A stretch of DNA of 64,000 nt from CAVVXX01 sp963707975 (GCA_963707975.1 OY970177.1:2170001-2234000), one strand, 5' to 3'. Shown: positions 16,395-25,077, counted from the first letter of the stretch. The notes: generated by a model not told the origin, from the letters alone. Made by a program: numbers and translations.

Positions 16395-17204
16395 CTAGGA
16401 CGCGGCAAGGAAACAGGCTGGCGCGCCTTCCCCCTTCAGCTTATCGCAAGTGGTCTTGGCCGTGGCCTTATCGGGGAACGGCCCCACGCGCAGACGATAC
16501 CACGTGCCCTTGGCGCCGAGGTCGAAGCTTTTGATATCCGGCCCATAACCCTGGAGCGTGGCGGCGTGCTTGGCCATGAAGCCGTTCCAGGCCTTATTGG
16601 CGGTGGCCTCGTCCGGATAAGAGCCGATCTGCAACAGGACGCCGCCTGCGGCAGCAGCCGCGGGCGCAGGCGCCGGTGTGGTCGCGGCAGGCGTTGGCGC
16701 GGGAGCCGCGGCAACTTCGCTGGGCGGTTTCGTTGCCGGCACTTTGGATGTAGCCGATGGTGCTGGCGCGGGCGCGGGCGTTTGCGCGGCGGGCGGCACG
16801 GCCGCTTCCTGCGTGGGCGGCGCGGGCGCCTGCGCTTCGGCCGGCATCGGCGTCGATGGCGCAGACGTGGCCGTAGTGTTTGCCGCTTCCTGTTCGGGCG
16901 GCACGGGCTCGTTGTAAATCTTGAGGCCTACCAAGGGGCTCGGCTGCGCGTTGTTGGCCTCGGCCGGTTCCGTGCGTACGGGGCCAGCAGGTGCTGCGAT
17001 CACGCGCGGCGTATCGGCGCGGCCGCGCGCGACGCCCTGATTGTAGGCAAGCCAGACCACGCCGCCGAAAGCGGCCAGCACCAGAAGCGCGATGACGATC
17101 AGAATAGGAAGGCGCGAGCGTTCCTGCTCTTCGTCTTCGGCCGGGTCATAGACCTGGATGTCCTCGGGCGGCGGCTGATAAACGCCGCGGTCGGAATTGC
17201 CCAT
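16395..17204 (-). CDS. SPOR-domain membrane protein
   Basis: 269 residues: cytosolic N-terminus (1-32), one membrane helix (about 33-53, LPILIVIALLVLAAFGGVVWL), a long Ala/Pro/Thr-rich periplasmic linker (~60-185), and a C-terminal SPOR domain (~187-266, LLQIGSYPDEATANKAW and WYRLRVGPFPDKATA). SPOR domains bind denuded septal peptidoglycan, so a role at the division site is likely. In many relatives this gene sits between argS and nagZ; here argS is not between it and dgt. Confidence 0.9.
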   Translation of the reverse strand: MGNSDRGVYQPPPEDIQVYDPAEDEEQERSRLPILIVIALLVLAAFGGVVWLAYNQGVARGRADTPRVIAAPAGPVRTEPAEANNAQPSPLVGLKIYNEPVPPEQEAANTTATSAPSTPMPAEAQAPAPPTQEAAVPPAAQTPAPAPAPSATSKVPATKPPSEVAAAPAPTPAATTPAPAPAAAAAGGVLLQIGSYPDEATANKAWNGFMAKHAATLQGYGPDIKSFDLGAKGTWYRLRVGPFPDKATAKTTCDKLKGEGAPACFLAAS

Positions 17205-17290
17205 CGCCCCCGCTCCTCGAATTGTGACGCATTAATTTATCACCCGCCGGGGCCGCAATCATCAAGCGAATACGTGGGGTTGGGCCCCGT

Positions 17291-18496
17291 CTAGATGGCG
17301 AGGTCCCGGCCAAAGACGCGCCGGTATTCCTCGGCCACGAAGCGGTCGGTCATGCCGGCCATGTAGTCGCAGACCACGCGCGCCGTGCGCGAATTGCAAG
17401 GACCCCCGCAACCTTCCGCCCAATCGGCGGGCAACAGGCGGGGATCGTCCAGCAGCGCGCCGAACAGCTCACGCATGGCGCCCTGGGCGCGGGTCATAGC
17501 GCCCATGACGCGCTCGTGGCGGTACATGCGCTGGAAGAGGAATGTTTTCAGTGCTTTCAGGTCGCCACCCGTGGGTTCAGAAAACGCTGCAATGGGTGCG
17601 GCCAAGGCCCTGACTTGGCCTGCGTTTTTCGGCTGCAATTGGCCAAGGCGGCGGTCCGTTTCCGCCACCACATCGTTCACCAGTTGCGTGATGAGGCGGC
17701 GCACCGCTTCGCCGATCAGGCGGCCAAGATCGATGCCCGGATGGCGCTGCCGGACATCGCGGAAAACGGGCCCGGCCAGCGGCACCGGGAAAAGATCCTC
17801 GACCGCGAACAGTCCAGCGCGCAGGCCGTCATCCAGATCGTGGTTTACATAAGCGATGTCGTCGGAGAGCGCCGCCACCTGCGCCTCCAGCCCCGCCTGG
17901 CAGGCGAGCTCCAGATCCCATTGCGCATTAAAGACGGCTATCGCTTCAGGCAACGGTTTGTGGCCCGCGCCCACCAGCGGGCCGTTGTGCTTGACGAGGC
18001 CCTCCAGCATTTCCCAGGTGAGATTGAGGCCGTCGAAATCGGCGTAGCGTTTCTCAAGCCGCGTCACGAGGGCCAAGGCTTGCGCGTTGTGGTCGAAGCC
18101 GCCGAAATTTTTCATGCATTCGTCGAGCGCGGTTTCGCCCGCGTGCCCGAACGGCGGATGGCCGAGATCATGGGCGAGCGCCAGCGCCTCGGCCAGATCC
18201 TCGTCGAGCCCCAGCACGCGGGCGATGGAGCGCGTGACCTGCGCCACTTCAAGAGAATGCGTGAGGCGGGTGCGGAAATAATCGCCCTCGTGCTGCACGA
18301 ACACCTGCGTCTTGTGCTTGAGGCGGCGGAAGGAGGCCGAATGGACGATGCGGTCGCGATCGCGCTGGTAGCAGGTGCGGGTGGCGCTTTCCTGCTCCAG
18401 CCAGAAACGCCCGCGGCTGTCCTTGGGCAGCGTGGCAAAGCCCGCGCGCGGCGGCACCGCGAATTGCGGTCCCAGAAGATGGTCGGCGGGCTTCAT
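17291..18496 (-). CDS. dgt: Deoxyguanosinetriphosphate triphosphohydrolase-like protein
   Basis: HD-domain dNTPase (401 residues from ATG 18496; three further codons to a TTG are open). It would convert dNTPs to nucleoside plus triphosphate. The HD metal-site motifs are visible: RLTHSLEVAQVTRSIAR with its His, and ALAHDLGHPPFGHAGE with the HD pair; DDIAYVNHDLDDG provides the last metal Asp. It is divergent from erpA, an arrangement conserved in alphaproteobacteria. A palindromic repeat fills the gap upstream. Confidence 0.93.
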   Translation of the reverse strand: MKPADHLLGPQFAVPPRAGFATLPKDSRGRFWLEQESATRTCYQRDRDRIVHSASFRRLKHKTQVFVQHEGDYFRTRLTHSLEVAQVTRSIARVLGLDEDLAEALALAHDLGHPPFGHAGETALDECMKNFGGFDHNAQALALVTRLEKRYADFDGLNLTWEMLEGLVKHNGPLVGAGHKPLPEAIAVFNAQWDLELACQAGLEAQVAALSDDIAYVNHDLDDGLRAGLFAVEDLFPVPLAGPVFRDVRQRHPGIDLGRLIGEAVRRLITQLVNDVVAETDRRLGQLQPKNAGQVRALAAPIAAFSEPTGGDLKALKTFLFQRMYRHERVMGAMTRAQGAMRELFGALLDDPRLLPADWAEGCGGPCNSRTARVVCDYMAGMTDRFVAEEYRRVFGRDLAI

Positions 18497-18507
18497 GATA
18501 AGCAACT

Positions 18508-18638
18508 TTCACCTCCCCCAACGCGGGGAGGTCGGCGAGCGATAGCGAGCCGGGTGGGGAGATGGCGGCGTTGCCCCCCACCCGATCCATTTTCGCTGCG
18601 CTCAAATGGATCGACCTCCCTGCGCAGGGGGAGGTGAA
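18508..18638. repeat. C-rich palindromic dispersed repeat, copy 1
   Basis: A nested inverted repeat between dgt and erpA. The outer arms TTCACCTCCCC..GGGGAGGTCG and CGACCTCCC..GGGGGAGGTGAA mirror each other. Inside are a GGGTGGGG/CCCCCCACCC pair and a hairpin GATCCATTT/AAATGGATC. It has the same architecture as the copies near 19097, 60574, 60982 and 63271. Confidence 0.75.
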
Positions 18639-18723
18639 ATCCGGGGCTTTTGCTGCCCATTGGATTGGACATGCCGAAGCACTACAGAAATTACATGCGT
18701 ATTATGGCATCCTTGAGCACGTT

Positions 18724-19065
18724 ATGAACGTCGAAACAGCCATGACCGTCACCATCAGCGCTCGCGCGGCCAAGAAGATCGCGGAAATTCTTGCGGCCGA
18801 AGGTAAGCCGGTGATAGTGCGCTTGGCCGTCGAGGGCGGAGGCTGCTCGGGCTTTCAGTATCAATTCACGCTGGATGAGTTGCGGGGCGCGGACGATTTG
18901 CTGGTCGAGCGCGAAGGCGCCAAGGTGCTGATCGACCCCATCAGCCTCGATTTCCTCAAGGGTTCGGAGATCGATTTCGCCGACGAGATGATCGGCGCCT
19001 CGTTCAAGGTCAACAATCCCAATGCCAAAATGTCTTGCGGCTGCGGGACGAGTTTTTCTGTCTAA
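18724..19065 (+). CDS. erpA: A-type iron-sulfur cluster carrier ErpA
   Basis: 113 residues from ATG 18724 (a second ATG at 18742 is possible). The three cluster-binding cysteines of A-type carriers are present: Cys41 in EGGGCSGFQYQF and Cys105/Cys107 in MSCGCGTSFSV. It would receive and hand on Fe-S clusters to client enzymes. Short length and the ErpA-like core, plus the erpA-dgt-xthA neighbourhood, favour ErpA over IscA or SufA. There is no isc or suf operon nearby. Confidence 0.9.
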   Translation: MNVETAMTVTISARAAKKIAEILAAEGKPVIVRLAVEGGGCSGFQYQFTLDELRGADDLLVEREGAKVLIDPISLDFLKGSEIDFADEMIGASFKVNNPNAKMSCGCGTSFSV

Positions 19066-19096
19066 GCCAGCCCCCTCTGCCTCGGCTCACGCTCGT

Positions 19097-19161
19097 CACC
19101 TCCCCCAAAGGGGGAGGATAAGTTATAGCTTCGCTTCATCCTCCCCCCGCTGGGGGAGGTG
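19097..19161. repeat. C-rich palindromic dispersed repeat, copy 2
   Basis: CACCTCCCCC-AAA-GGGGGAGGAT, an inner imperfect hairpin (AAGTTATAGCTTCGCTT), then ATCCTCCCCCCGCTGGGGGAGGTG. Each end forms its own hairpin, and the two ends are also mutually complementary. It lies between erpA and xthA. Confidence 0.75.
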
Positions 19162-19194
19162 CGCGCCTGAGCGCGCGGAGGAGGCTTCGCCAAC

Positions 19195-19977
19195 ATGAAA
19201 CTCGCCACCTGGAACGTGAATTCGGTCAAGGCGCGGCTGGACACGGTGGTGGCCTGGCTGAAGGACGCCCAGCCCGACGTGGTGTGCTTCCAGGAAATCA
19301 AGACCGAGGACGCGGCCTTCCCGCGCGAGGCCTTCGAGGCGCTCGGCTACAATTGCGCCGTACACGGACAGAAAACCTATAATGGCGTCGCCATTCTTTC
19401 CAAGCGGCCGCTTGAGGATGTGCAAATGCGCCTGCCGGAAGGCGACGGCGACGACCACGCGCGCTACATGGAGGCCGTGGTGCCGCACGCGCATGGCGTT
19501 GTGCGGGTGGCGAGCGTGTACGCGCCGAACGGCAACCCCATCGGCACCGACAAATTCCAATACAAGCTTAAATGGCTCGAGCGCCTGCGCGCCCACACCC
19601 AACGCCTGCTGGCGCAGGAAGAACCTTTCGCGCTAACGGGCGATTTCAATGTTATTCCAACGCCCGACGATTGCCATGATCCCAAGGCGTGGGCGAACGA
19701 TGCGCTTTTCCAGCCTGAGGCGAGAGCGGGTCTCCGGCGCATCGAATATCTGGGCCTGACCGACGCATTCCGCGCCTGCTCGAACCAGCCGCATCGCTAC
19801 ACCTTCTGGGATTATCAGGCGGGCGCGTGGGCCAAGGATCACGGCATCCGTATCGATCTCATGCTGCTGTCGCCGCAGGCGGCCGACCGGCTCAAGGCCT
19901 GCGACATCGACCGGCGCGTGCGCGGCTGGGAAAAGCCTTCCGATCACGTACCTGTGTGGTGCGAGCTTGAATTTTAG
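19195..19977 (+). CDS. xthA: Exodeoxyribonuclease III
   Basis: AP endonuclease / 3'-5' exonuclease of the EEP superfamily (260 residues). Motifs: MKLATWNVNSVKAR with the metal Asn, FQEIKTED with the metal Glu, LTGDFNVIPTPDDCHDP with the catalytic Asp/Asn pair, YTFWDYQAGAWAKDHGIRID, and the terminal SDHVPVWCELEF with the catalytic His. The length is normal for XthA. It ends in TAG, which shows that TAG works as an ordinary stop in this genome. Confidence 0.96.
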   Translation: MKLATWNVNSVKARLDTVVAWLKDAQPDVVCFQEIKTEDAAFPREAFEALGYNCAVHGQKTYNGVAILSKRPLEDVQMRLPEGDGDDHARYMEAVVPHAHGVVRVASVYAPNGNPIGTDKFQYKLKWLERLRAHTQRLLAQEEPFALTGDFNVIPTPDDCHDPKAWANDALFQPEARAGLRRIEYLGLTDAFRACSNQPHRYTFWDYQAGAWAKDHGIRIDLMLLSPQAADRLKACDIDRRVRGWEKPSDHVPVWCELEF

Positions 19978-20040
19978 CAGCCACGCGCCTTTTCGCGAGC
20001 ATATAATGCGGTGCTTTGCGAGTTTAAGGAAAAGAATGCC

Positions 20041-20505
20041 GTGACGCTCGATGCCGCAAAAACATTGACGCTTGCCGCGGTGCTGATGCTGGCGGGCTGC
20101 GATCAATCCGATCATCAGACGCGCGCGGGCGCGGCGGAAGCGAAAAAGCCGGTTTACACCGTGGACTCGGTGACGCTGGAGCGGCCGGGCGCCATGCCGG
20201 CGGCGCTTGTGGTGAAGGCTTCCGGCACCGTGCGCAGCAGCGGCTGGAGCAAACCCGAGCTTCAGCCGGATAAACAGCCAGGCAGCGCCGGCATGATCGT
20301 CTACGATTTCGTGGCCCTGTCCCCGCCCAAGGACACCAACGCGGTCGAGGCCGAACAGCCGATTGATGCAAGCTTGCGCATTGATTACCTGCCGCCAGCG
20401 GTGAAAATTATCCGGGTGGTGGCCGAAACCAACCAGACCGATGCCGCCGTCGCGACCAACGATGCGCCGACCGCGCCGCCGGACCAGAGCCAGCCGCAAC
20501 AATAG
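20041..20505 (+). CDS. Putative lipoprotein
   Basis: 154 residues from GTG 20041, preferred because AAGGAA lies about 10 nt upstream and the signal sequence MTLDAAKTLTLAAVLMLAGC then ends in a good lipobox (LAGC, Cys20). The mature part begins DQSDHQTRAG and contains ~110 residues with no known motif, ending in an Asn/Pro/Gln-rich tail. Probably membrane-anchored in the periplasm. Function unknown. Confidence 0.72.
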   Translation: MTLDAAKTLTLAAVLMLAGCDQSDHQTRAGAAEAKKPVYTVDSVTLERPGAMPAALVVKASGTVRSSGWSKPELQPDKQPGSAGMIVYDFVALSPPKDTNAVEAEQPIDASLRIDYLPPAVKIIRVVAETNQTDAAVATNDAPTAPPDQSQPQQ

Positions 20506-20595
20506 GTTTTCCCTTTCCCATTTTACGCGTCGGCGGTTGTGCCGCTGCGGCAAGAACCCTGCTATGTTGGGCGCGAAGCACGTTGCCGGGGCGCA

Positions 20596-22260
20596 ATGCA
20601 GGCATTATGGAATGAGATCCGGCGGCGGAATCTCCACCGCGTCACGGCGGGCTATGCCGTGGTGGCGTGGGTGCTGTTCCAGGGGGCGGGCATCGCCTTT
20701 CCGGCATTCCACATGCCGGACTGGGCGCTTCAGCTTCTCGTCATTCTGCTGATCGTTGGTCTGCCCATTCTGTGGGTGGCGCTGTGGCTGGCGCATCCGG
20801 CAGAAGCGCACGATGCGGCCGCTCCTTCGCCGCTCCACCATACCGAGTGGGTGCTGATCGGGCTGCTTGGCCTGGTGCTGGCCGCCACGCTTGGCGAATT
20901 CGCCTACACGCAGTTCAAACCCACCTCCGCCTCTGGAACGGACGCCACAGGCGCGCAGGATGCTTCCATCGCCGTGCTAGCCTTCGACAATATGAGCGAG
21001 GACAAGAACAACGAATATTTCAGCGAAGGCATTTCGGAAGAGCTGCTCAACGACCTGGCGCAGGTGCCGGGCCTGCGCGTGGCCGGTCGCACCTCTTCGT
21101 TCTCGTTCAAGGGCAAGAACGCAGAGATTCAGGACATCGGCAAGGCGCTGAACGTGCGCACCGTGCTGGAGGGCAGCGTGCGGCGCGAGGGCAGTCATGT
21201 GCGCATCACGGCGCAGCTTATTAACGCCGCGGATGACTTCCACATCTGGTCGGCGGATTACGACCGCGAGATTTCGGATATCTTCTCAGTCGAGGACGAA
21301 ATCAGCCACGCCATCACACGCGAACTTTCCAGCCGCCCGCTGGGAACCAAGCTTGCCGACACCACGGCGCAGGCGCCCGCGCGTGCGCAGATCAACCCGG
21401 ACGCCTACACCGCCTATCTGCAGGGCCGTTTCTTCATGGCCAAGCGCGACAAGGCCTCCATGTACCGCGCGGTGGATTTCTTCAAGCAAGCGGTCAAGCT
21501 CGAACCCGATTACGCCGACGCGCATGGCAGCCTCGCGCTCACCAATGTGCTACTTTACGGCAACGGGCAGGCTCACGATACGCTCGGTCCCGCGCAAGAA
21601 GAAGTCACGGCGGCGCTCAAGCTTGATCCCAATAATTATGGTGCCCTGGCCGCTGATGGGTTGGTCAAAGGAAATCAGTGGGACTGGAGCGGGGCCGACG
21701 CCGCCTTCCAAAAGCTAATCAGGCTTTATCCCAGCAATCCCGAAGTGCAGCATTTTTATGCGAATCTTTTTACGACGCTGGGCATGAACGACCGCGCCCT
21801 GACCGAGCAGCGCGAGGCCGCCGCGCTCGATCCGCTGTCCGCCATCAATCGCGACAATGTCGGCGAAACCTTGCACACTCTCGGCCGCGACGAGGAAGCC
21901 ATCGCCGAATACAAGCAGGTTCTCAGCCTGAGTTCCGATTTCGATTTCGCGCTGGGCGATCTTTGCGATTCTTACGCCGACACAGGCAAGCTTCAGGACG
22001 CCAAAGAGCTTATTCCACGGATCACTGCGATTGACGGGGGAAACGGCCTCTATTCGTATCTTTGCAAATCCATAATCGCCTATCGCGAGCACGACACGGC
22101 GGAGTTGAAGAAGCTGACGGCAGAATTGGAGCGGCAATATGCGAAAGGCGGCATTCCAGCGAGCATGGTGGCCTATTCATATGCCCAGATGGGGGCGACA
22201 ACGATCGGGCAATGTACTGGCTGGAAAAGGCCTATGACGAGCGCGATCCGATCTTTTTGA
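20596..22260 (+). CDS. TPR-repeat membrane protein of the adenylate-cyclase-associated TolB-like type, frameshifted near its end
   Basis: From ATG 20596: three membrane helices (about 18-36, 44-66, 83-103), then a periplasmic-type domain with IAVLAFDNMSEDKNNEYFSE, LRVAGRTSSFSFKG, and VLEGSVRREGSHVRITAQLI, a TolB-N-like module common in adenylate cyclase/TPR proteins. Several TPR units follow (AVKLEPDYADAHGSLAL, AALKLDPNNYGALAADG). After YAQMG at a run of five Gs (22191-22195) the frame breaks: this frame ends at 22260, while another continues the homology as AMYWLEKAYDERDPIF to TGA 22394. The gene is therefore ~600 codons with one indel. Confidence 0.8.
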   Translation: MQALWNEIRRRNLHRVTAGYAVVAWVLFQGAGIAFPAFHMPDWALQLLVILLIVGLPILWVALWLAHPAEAHDAAAPSPLHHTEWVLIGLLGLVLAATLGEFAYTQFKPTSASGTDATGAQDASIAVLAFDNMSEDKNNEYFSEGISEELLNDLAQVPGLRVAGRTSSFSFKGKNAEIQDIGKALNVRTVLEGSVRREGSHVRITAQLINAADDFHIWSADYDREISDIFSVEDEISHAITRELSSRPLGTKLADTTAQAPARAQINPDAYTAYLQGRFFMAKRDKASMYRAVDFFKQAVKLEPDYADAHGSLALTNVLLYGNGQAHDTLGPAQEEVTAALKLDPNNYGALAADGLVKGNQWDWSGADAAFQKLIRLYPSNPEVQHFYANLFTTLGMNDRALTEQREAAALDPLSAINRDNVGETLHTLGRDEEAIAEYKQVLSLSSDFDFALGDLCDSYADTGKLQDAKELIPRITAIDGGNGLYSYLCKSIIAYREHDTAELKKLTAELERQYAKGGIPASMVAYSYAQMGATTIGQCTGWKRPMTSAIRSF

Positions 22261-22408
22261 CGGCCATCTACGATCCAGACATACCGGCGGCACTGAAAGC
22301 CACGCCCCGCTGGCAGGCGCTCATGCAGCGGCCGTTATTGCAGGGTCTGGCCAAAACCCGCGCGGCAATCGAGGCCCGCGGCGCGGGCGGTTGAGCCCAA
22401 AACGCAAA

Positions 22409-22433
22409 CGGCCCGGCGTTTGCCGCCGGGCCG
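22409..22433 (-). terminator. Hairpin between convergent genes
   Basis: A perfect 10-bp stem CGGCCCGGCG/CGCCGGGCCG with a 5-nt loop. On the minus strand it is followed by TTTGCGTTTT. It lies between the convergent TPR and secreted-protein genes and may stop transcription from both sides. Confidence 0.6.
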
Positions 22434-22456
22434 CGCGCGGTTGTAACACAGAATGC

Positions 22457-23248
22457 TTACTGCTTGTTTTCCTTGTACGTCATGGACGTGCCGCGTTGCT
22501 TGTCTTCGTATTTGACGTCCATGGTCTTGCCGTCGCCTTTTACGGTCATGGTCGAAACCGCGATCACCTTGCCGTTGCGCTTGTCGGTTTCCTGGAACGT
22601 ATCCTTGCCCATTTTCTTGACCGACACCGAGGTAACACCAGGGTCGCCCGTCATCGGCGAATCCGTGCCGTCCATCTTGGCCGTGTATTTCTGGCCAGTC
22701 ATGGTGGACATCGTCAGATTGTCGCCGTCGGTCTTGTAGGTGACGGTCAGGCCATTATCGGAAAAGCCAGAAACGCCCGTCGTGCGCCATGAGCCGGAAA
22801 TGGCGTGGCTGCCTTTGGGACCCGCTGCCACGCACTCGATCGTGCCTTTGCCGGTTACGGGCGCGGCATTGCTGTTGCTGCTGTCGGTGAATTCGAACGT
22901 TCCCGTCTTGCCATCGGCCGCGATGGTGGTCGTATTGGTGGCGACAGTCTTGCCGCCCTTCTTGTCGGTTTCCTGGACGGTGTGATCGTCAACCACCTTG
23001 ACGGCGAGGGAATCGACATAGGGATTGCCTGTGATGGCGTGATCGGCGCCATCGGCCTGAACTTTCTCGGCCGGTACGCAGGTCTTGCACTCATACACGC
23101 CGTCTTTGAGCAGATAGACGTCAGGCTTCTTCGGCATCTGCGCCGAACTCGTGTCGGCTTTCCACGTCCCGTCGAACGGGCTGGCAGCCAACGCCGCCAC
23201 AGGTACAAGCACGGCCAGAGCTAGCACGCCGGCAAAATAATTCTTCAT
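22457..23248 (-). CDS. Secreted beta-rich protein with two similar halves
   Basis: 263 residues with a clear signal peptide (1-21, MKNYFAGVLALAVLVPVAAL then A). The mature protein starts SPFDGTWKADTSS, a lipocalin/avidin-like 'xFxGTWK' opening. Two halves share a pattern ending in QETDKKGGKTVATNTTTIAADG and QETDKRNGKVIAVSTMTVKGDG, so it is an internal duplication. Cys pairs occur only in the first half (CKTC). Probably a periplasmic beta-barrel-like protein. Binding partner unknown. Confidence 0.8.
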   Translation of the reverse strand: MKNYFAGVLALAVLVPVAALAASPFDGTWKADTSSAQMPKKPDVYLLKDGVYECKTCVPAEKVQADGADHAITGNPYVDSLAVKVVDDHTVQETDKKGGKTVATNTTTIAADGKTGTFEFTDSSNSNAAPVTGKGTIECVAAGPKGSHAISGSWRTTGVSGFSDNGLTVTYKTDGDNLTMSTMTGQKYTAKMDGTDSPMTGDPGVTSVSVKKMGKDTFQETDKRNGKVIAVSTMTVKGDGKTMDVKYEDKQRGTSMTYKENKQ

Positions 23249-23333
23249 CGGGTTCCCTCATCTTTTTGAAATGCGCGGCTGAAGTGGCCGCAAGCGGCCT
23301 ACGCATATCACAATGGCCGTGACACCTCTTGCT

Positions 23334-23367
23334 TTTATCGATAAACGATGTATTGTTTATCGATAAA
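23334..23367. promoter_or_regulatory. Double palindromic operator upstream of the DUF2975-XRE operon
   Basis: Two copies of the self-palindrome TTTATCGATAAA are arranged as a perfect 13-bp inverted repeat (23334-23346 and 23355-23367) with spacer GATGTATT. It ends 16 nt before the DUF2975 start. The next gene but one encodes a small XRE regulator, the natural candidate to bind it (autoregulation). The AT-rich site stands out in the GC-rich surroundings. Confidence 0.8.
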
Positions 23368-23383
23368 TCTGGGGACAAGGCCA

Positions 23384-24073
23384 ATGAAATCTGCCAATTT
23401 CCTGCCGAAAGCGTTCTGTTGGGCATTCACGGTTCTTGAGGTCCTGGCGGGACTCGCCGCTGCCTGCATTATTGTCCTCATCTTGGTCGATCCCAATCTG
23501 CCCCCTGATGCGCATTTCGGGCCGGTCCACGGCGAAGTCCTGGGCCAAGCCACGGAATTCGGCCTGCAGCCGGCGCTAACGGGGCAGAACGAATCCGTGC
23601 TCACACTCCATGCCTTCAACGGCAATATGGCCATGACAGTGAAGCAGCCGGCCGGGTTTGTCGCTGTGCTTGAGCAGTATGGCTTTCCGATGCTGCTCCT
23701 CTACGCGCTGTTCCTGACAGGCCTGTTCGATGTGTTGCGGCGGCTCTTCCGAAATGTCGGCCGAGGCGAAAGCTTCACGCCACAAAGCGTTGGCCTGGTG
23801 CAGATTGTCGGCGCCTCCCTCATTGTTTTCGCGGTGATCTCCACAATCGGCGAAAGCTGGTTCACGGAGGCGGCATTTTCCTACCTCATGCAACACACCG
23901 ACATAGTCGTGTCCGGGACGCCATTGCGGCTGCCGCATCCCGGCGCGGTCCGGTTCGATCACTGGCTGCCATTCGGCCGGGCTGCGTTCTGGTACGGCCT
24001 GCTCGTGCTGGCGCTGGCGGAGGTGTTCCGGCAGGGCCTGGCGCTCAAGCAGGATAATGAGCTGACGGTCTAA
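23384..24073 (+). CDS. DUF2975-family membrane protein
   Basis: 229 residues from ATG 23384 (AAGGCC 5 nt upstream). Four membrane segments are visible (about 10-32, 97-118, 136-157, 197-218), with a large extracytoplasmic loop after the first. The segment LLLYALFLTGLFDVLRRLFRNVGRGESFT is characteristic of DUF2975. Such proteins are usually encoded next to a YozG-type XRE regulator, as here (3 nt gap). Role unknown; the pair may be a membrane sensor and its regulator. Confidence 0.85.
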   Translation: MKSANFLPKAFCWAFTVLEVLAGLAAACIIVLILVDPNLPPDAHFGPVHGEVLGQATEFGLQPALTGQNESVLTLHAFNGNMAMTVKQPAGFVAVLEQYGFPMLLLYALFLTGLFDVLRRLFRNVGRGESFTPQSVGLVQIVGASLIVFAVISTIGESWFTEAAFSYLMQHTDIVVSGTPLRLPHPGAVRFDHWLPFGRAAFWYGLLVLALAEVFRQGLALKQDNELTV

Positions 24074-24076
24074 GCT

Positions 24077-24304
24077 ATGCCCATCAAGCTCAATCTCGAT
24101 CGCATGATGAACGAGCGGCAGATCAGCCTCACGGAGCTTGCCGACCGCATCGACATTACGCTGGCGAACCTCTCCATCCTCAAAACCAGCAAGGCGCGCG
24201 CAATCCGCTTCACCACGCTTGAGGCTCTGTGCCGCGAGCTGCGATGCCAACCGGGCGAATTGCTCGAATATGTCCCGGCGCATGACGCCGCGTCGCGCCC
24301 ATGA
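24077..24304 (+). CDS. XRE-family transcriptional regulator (YozG-like)
   Basis: 75 residues, a single HTH_3 domain: LNLDRMMNERQISLTELADR IDITLANLSILKTSKARAIR, then TLEALCRELRCQPGELLEYV, the usual ending of this group. It starts 3 nt after the DUF2975 gene and overlaps the next start by 4 nt (ATGA). Likely repressor of its own operon through the TTTATCGATAAA sites upstream (inference). Confidence 0.9.
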   Translation: MPIKLNLDRMMNERQISLTELADRIDITLANLSILKTSKARAIRFTTLEALCRELRCQPGELLEYVPAHDAASRP

Positions 24305-25077
24305 TGCAGGCCTTCCCTCCTCCCGTTCTGCCTTATGTGCCCGAGTTGGCCATGCACATTGGCGGCGGCATCATCGGCATCATTACGGGCTACACCGCCG
24401 TGCTCGCTGCTAAAGGCGAGAACCTGCACCGCAATGCCGGAACCGCGTTCGTCGCCGCGATGCTGATGATGGCGGCGGCCGCGACCTATCTTGCTATTTC
24501 GCTGCGAGGCGCTCTCCCCGGCCAGACATCCAACATCGGCGGCGGGATTTTCGCTTTTTATCTTGTCTCGACCGCGTACACGGCGGTGAAGCGCAAAGAA
24601 GGAACCATCGGGCTGTTCGAAAAAGCCATGTTCGCCGTCGTCTGCTGTTTGGCCGCGATCTATTTCATCTGGGGCGTACAAGCTTACCTCGGTCCTCAAC
24701 GCATGCTCGACGGTTATCCTTTCTATTTCTATGTCATCTTCGGTGTGATCGCGGCGCTGATGGCACTGGCCGATTTCCGCGTCATTGCCAACGGCGGAAT
24801 TACAGGCGCGGCGCGCATCGCACGGCATTTGTGGCGCATGTGTTTTGCGTTCTTCTTTGCGACGGGATCGTTCTTTCTAGGCCAGCAGAAAGTGATGCCG
24901 GCCTGGATGCACGGCACCTGGTATCTTTATGTGCTGGGCCTAGCGCCGCTTGGCTTCCTGGTTTTCTGGCTGATACGCGTCAGACTCGACTCGCGCTTCA
25001 AAAGCGAAGCAGCTGTCACGTACACTTACGCGGCTTCTGCTATGACTTTATTCCGGCCTTCGCGCTTGGCGCGATAG
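24301..25077 (+). CDS. DUF2306-family membrane protein
   Basis: 258 residues with about seven membrane helices, starting HIGGGIIGIITGYTAVLAAKG and containing HRNAGTAFVAAMLMM, features of DUF2306-type proteins with conserved intramembrane His. Third gene of the DUF2975-XRE operon, coupled by ATGA. Its last ~17 codons overlap the 3' end of the convergent pleD gene by 52 nt. No function is established for the family. Confidence 0.82.
   Translation: MMQAFPPPVLPYVPELAMHIGGGIIGIITGYTAVLAAKGENLHRNAGTAFVAAMLMMAAAATYLAISLRGALPGQTSNIGGGIFAFYLVSTAYTAVKRKEGTIGLFEKAMFAVVCCLAAIYFIWGVQAYLGPQRMLDGYPFYFYVIFGVIAALMALADFRVIANGGITGAARIARHLWRMCFAFFFATGSFFLGQQKVMPAWMHGTWYLYVLGLAPLGFLVFWLIRVRLDSRFKSEAAVTYTYAASAMTLFRPSRLAR

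Noticed and set aside
20011..20040. Upstream GTG start at 20011 for the lipoprotein gene
   Set aside because: It would place charged residues (CEFKEKN) before the signal sequence; GTG 20041 has a ribosome-binding site and gives a normal lipobox distance.
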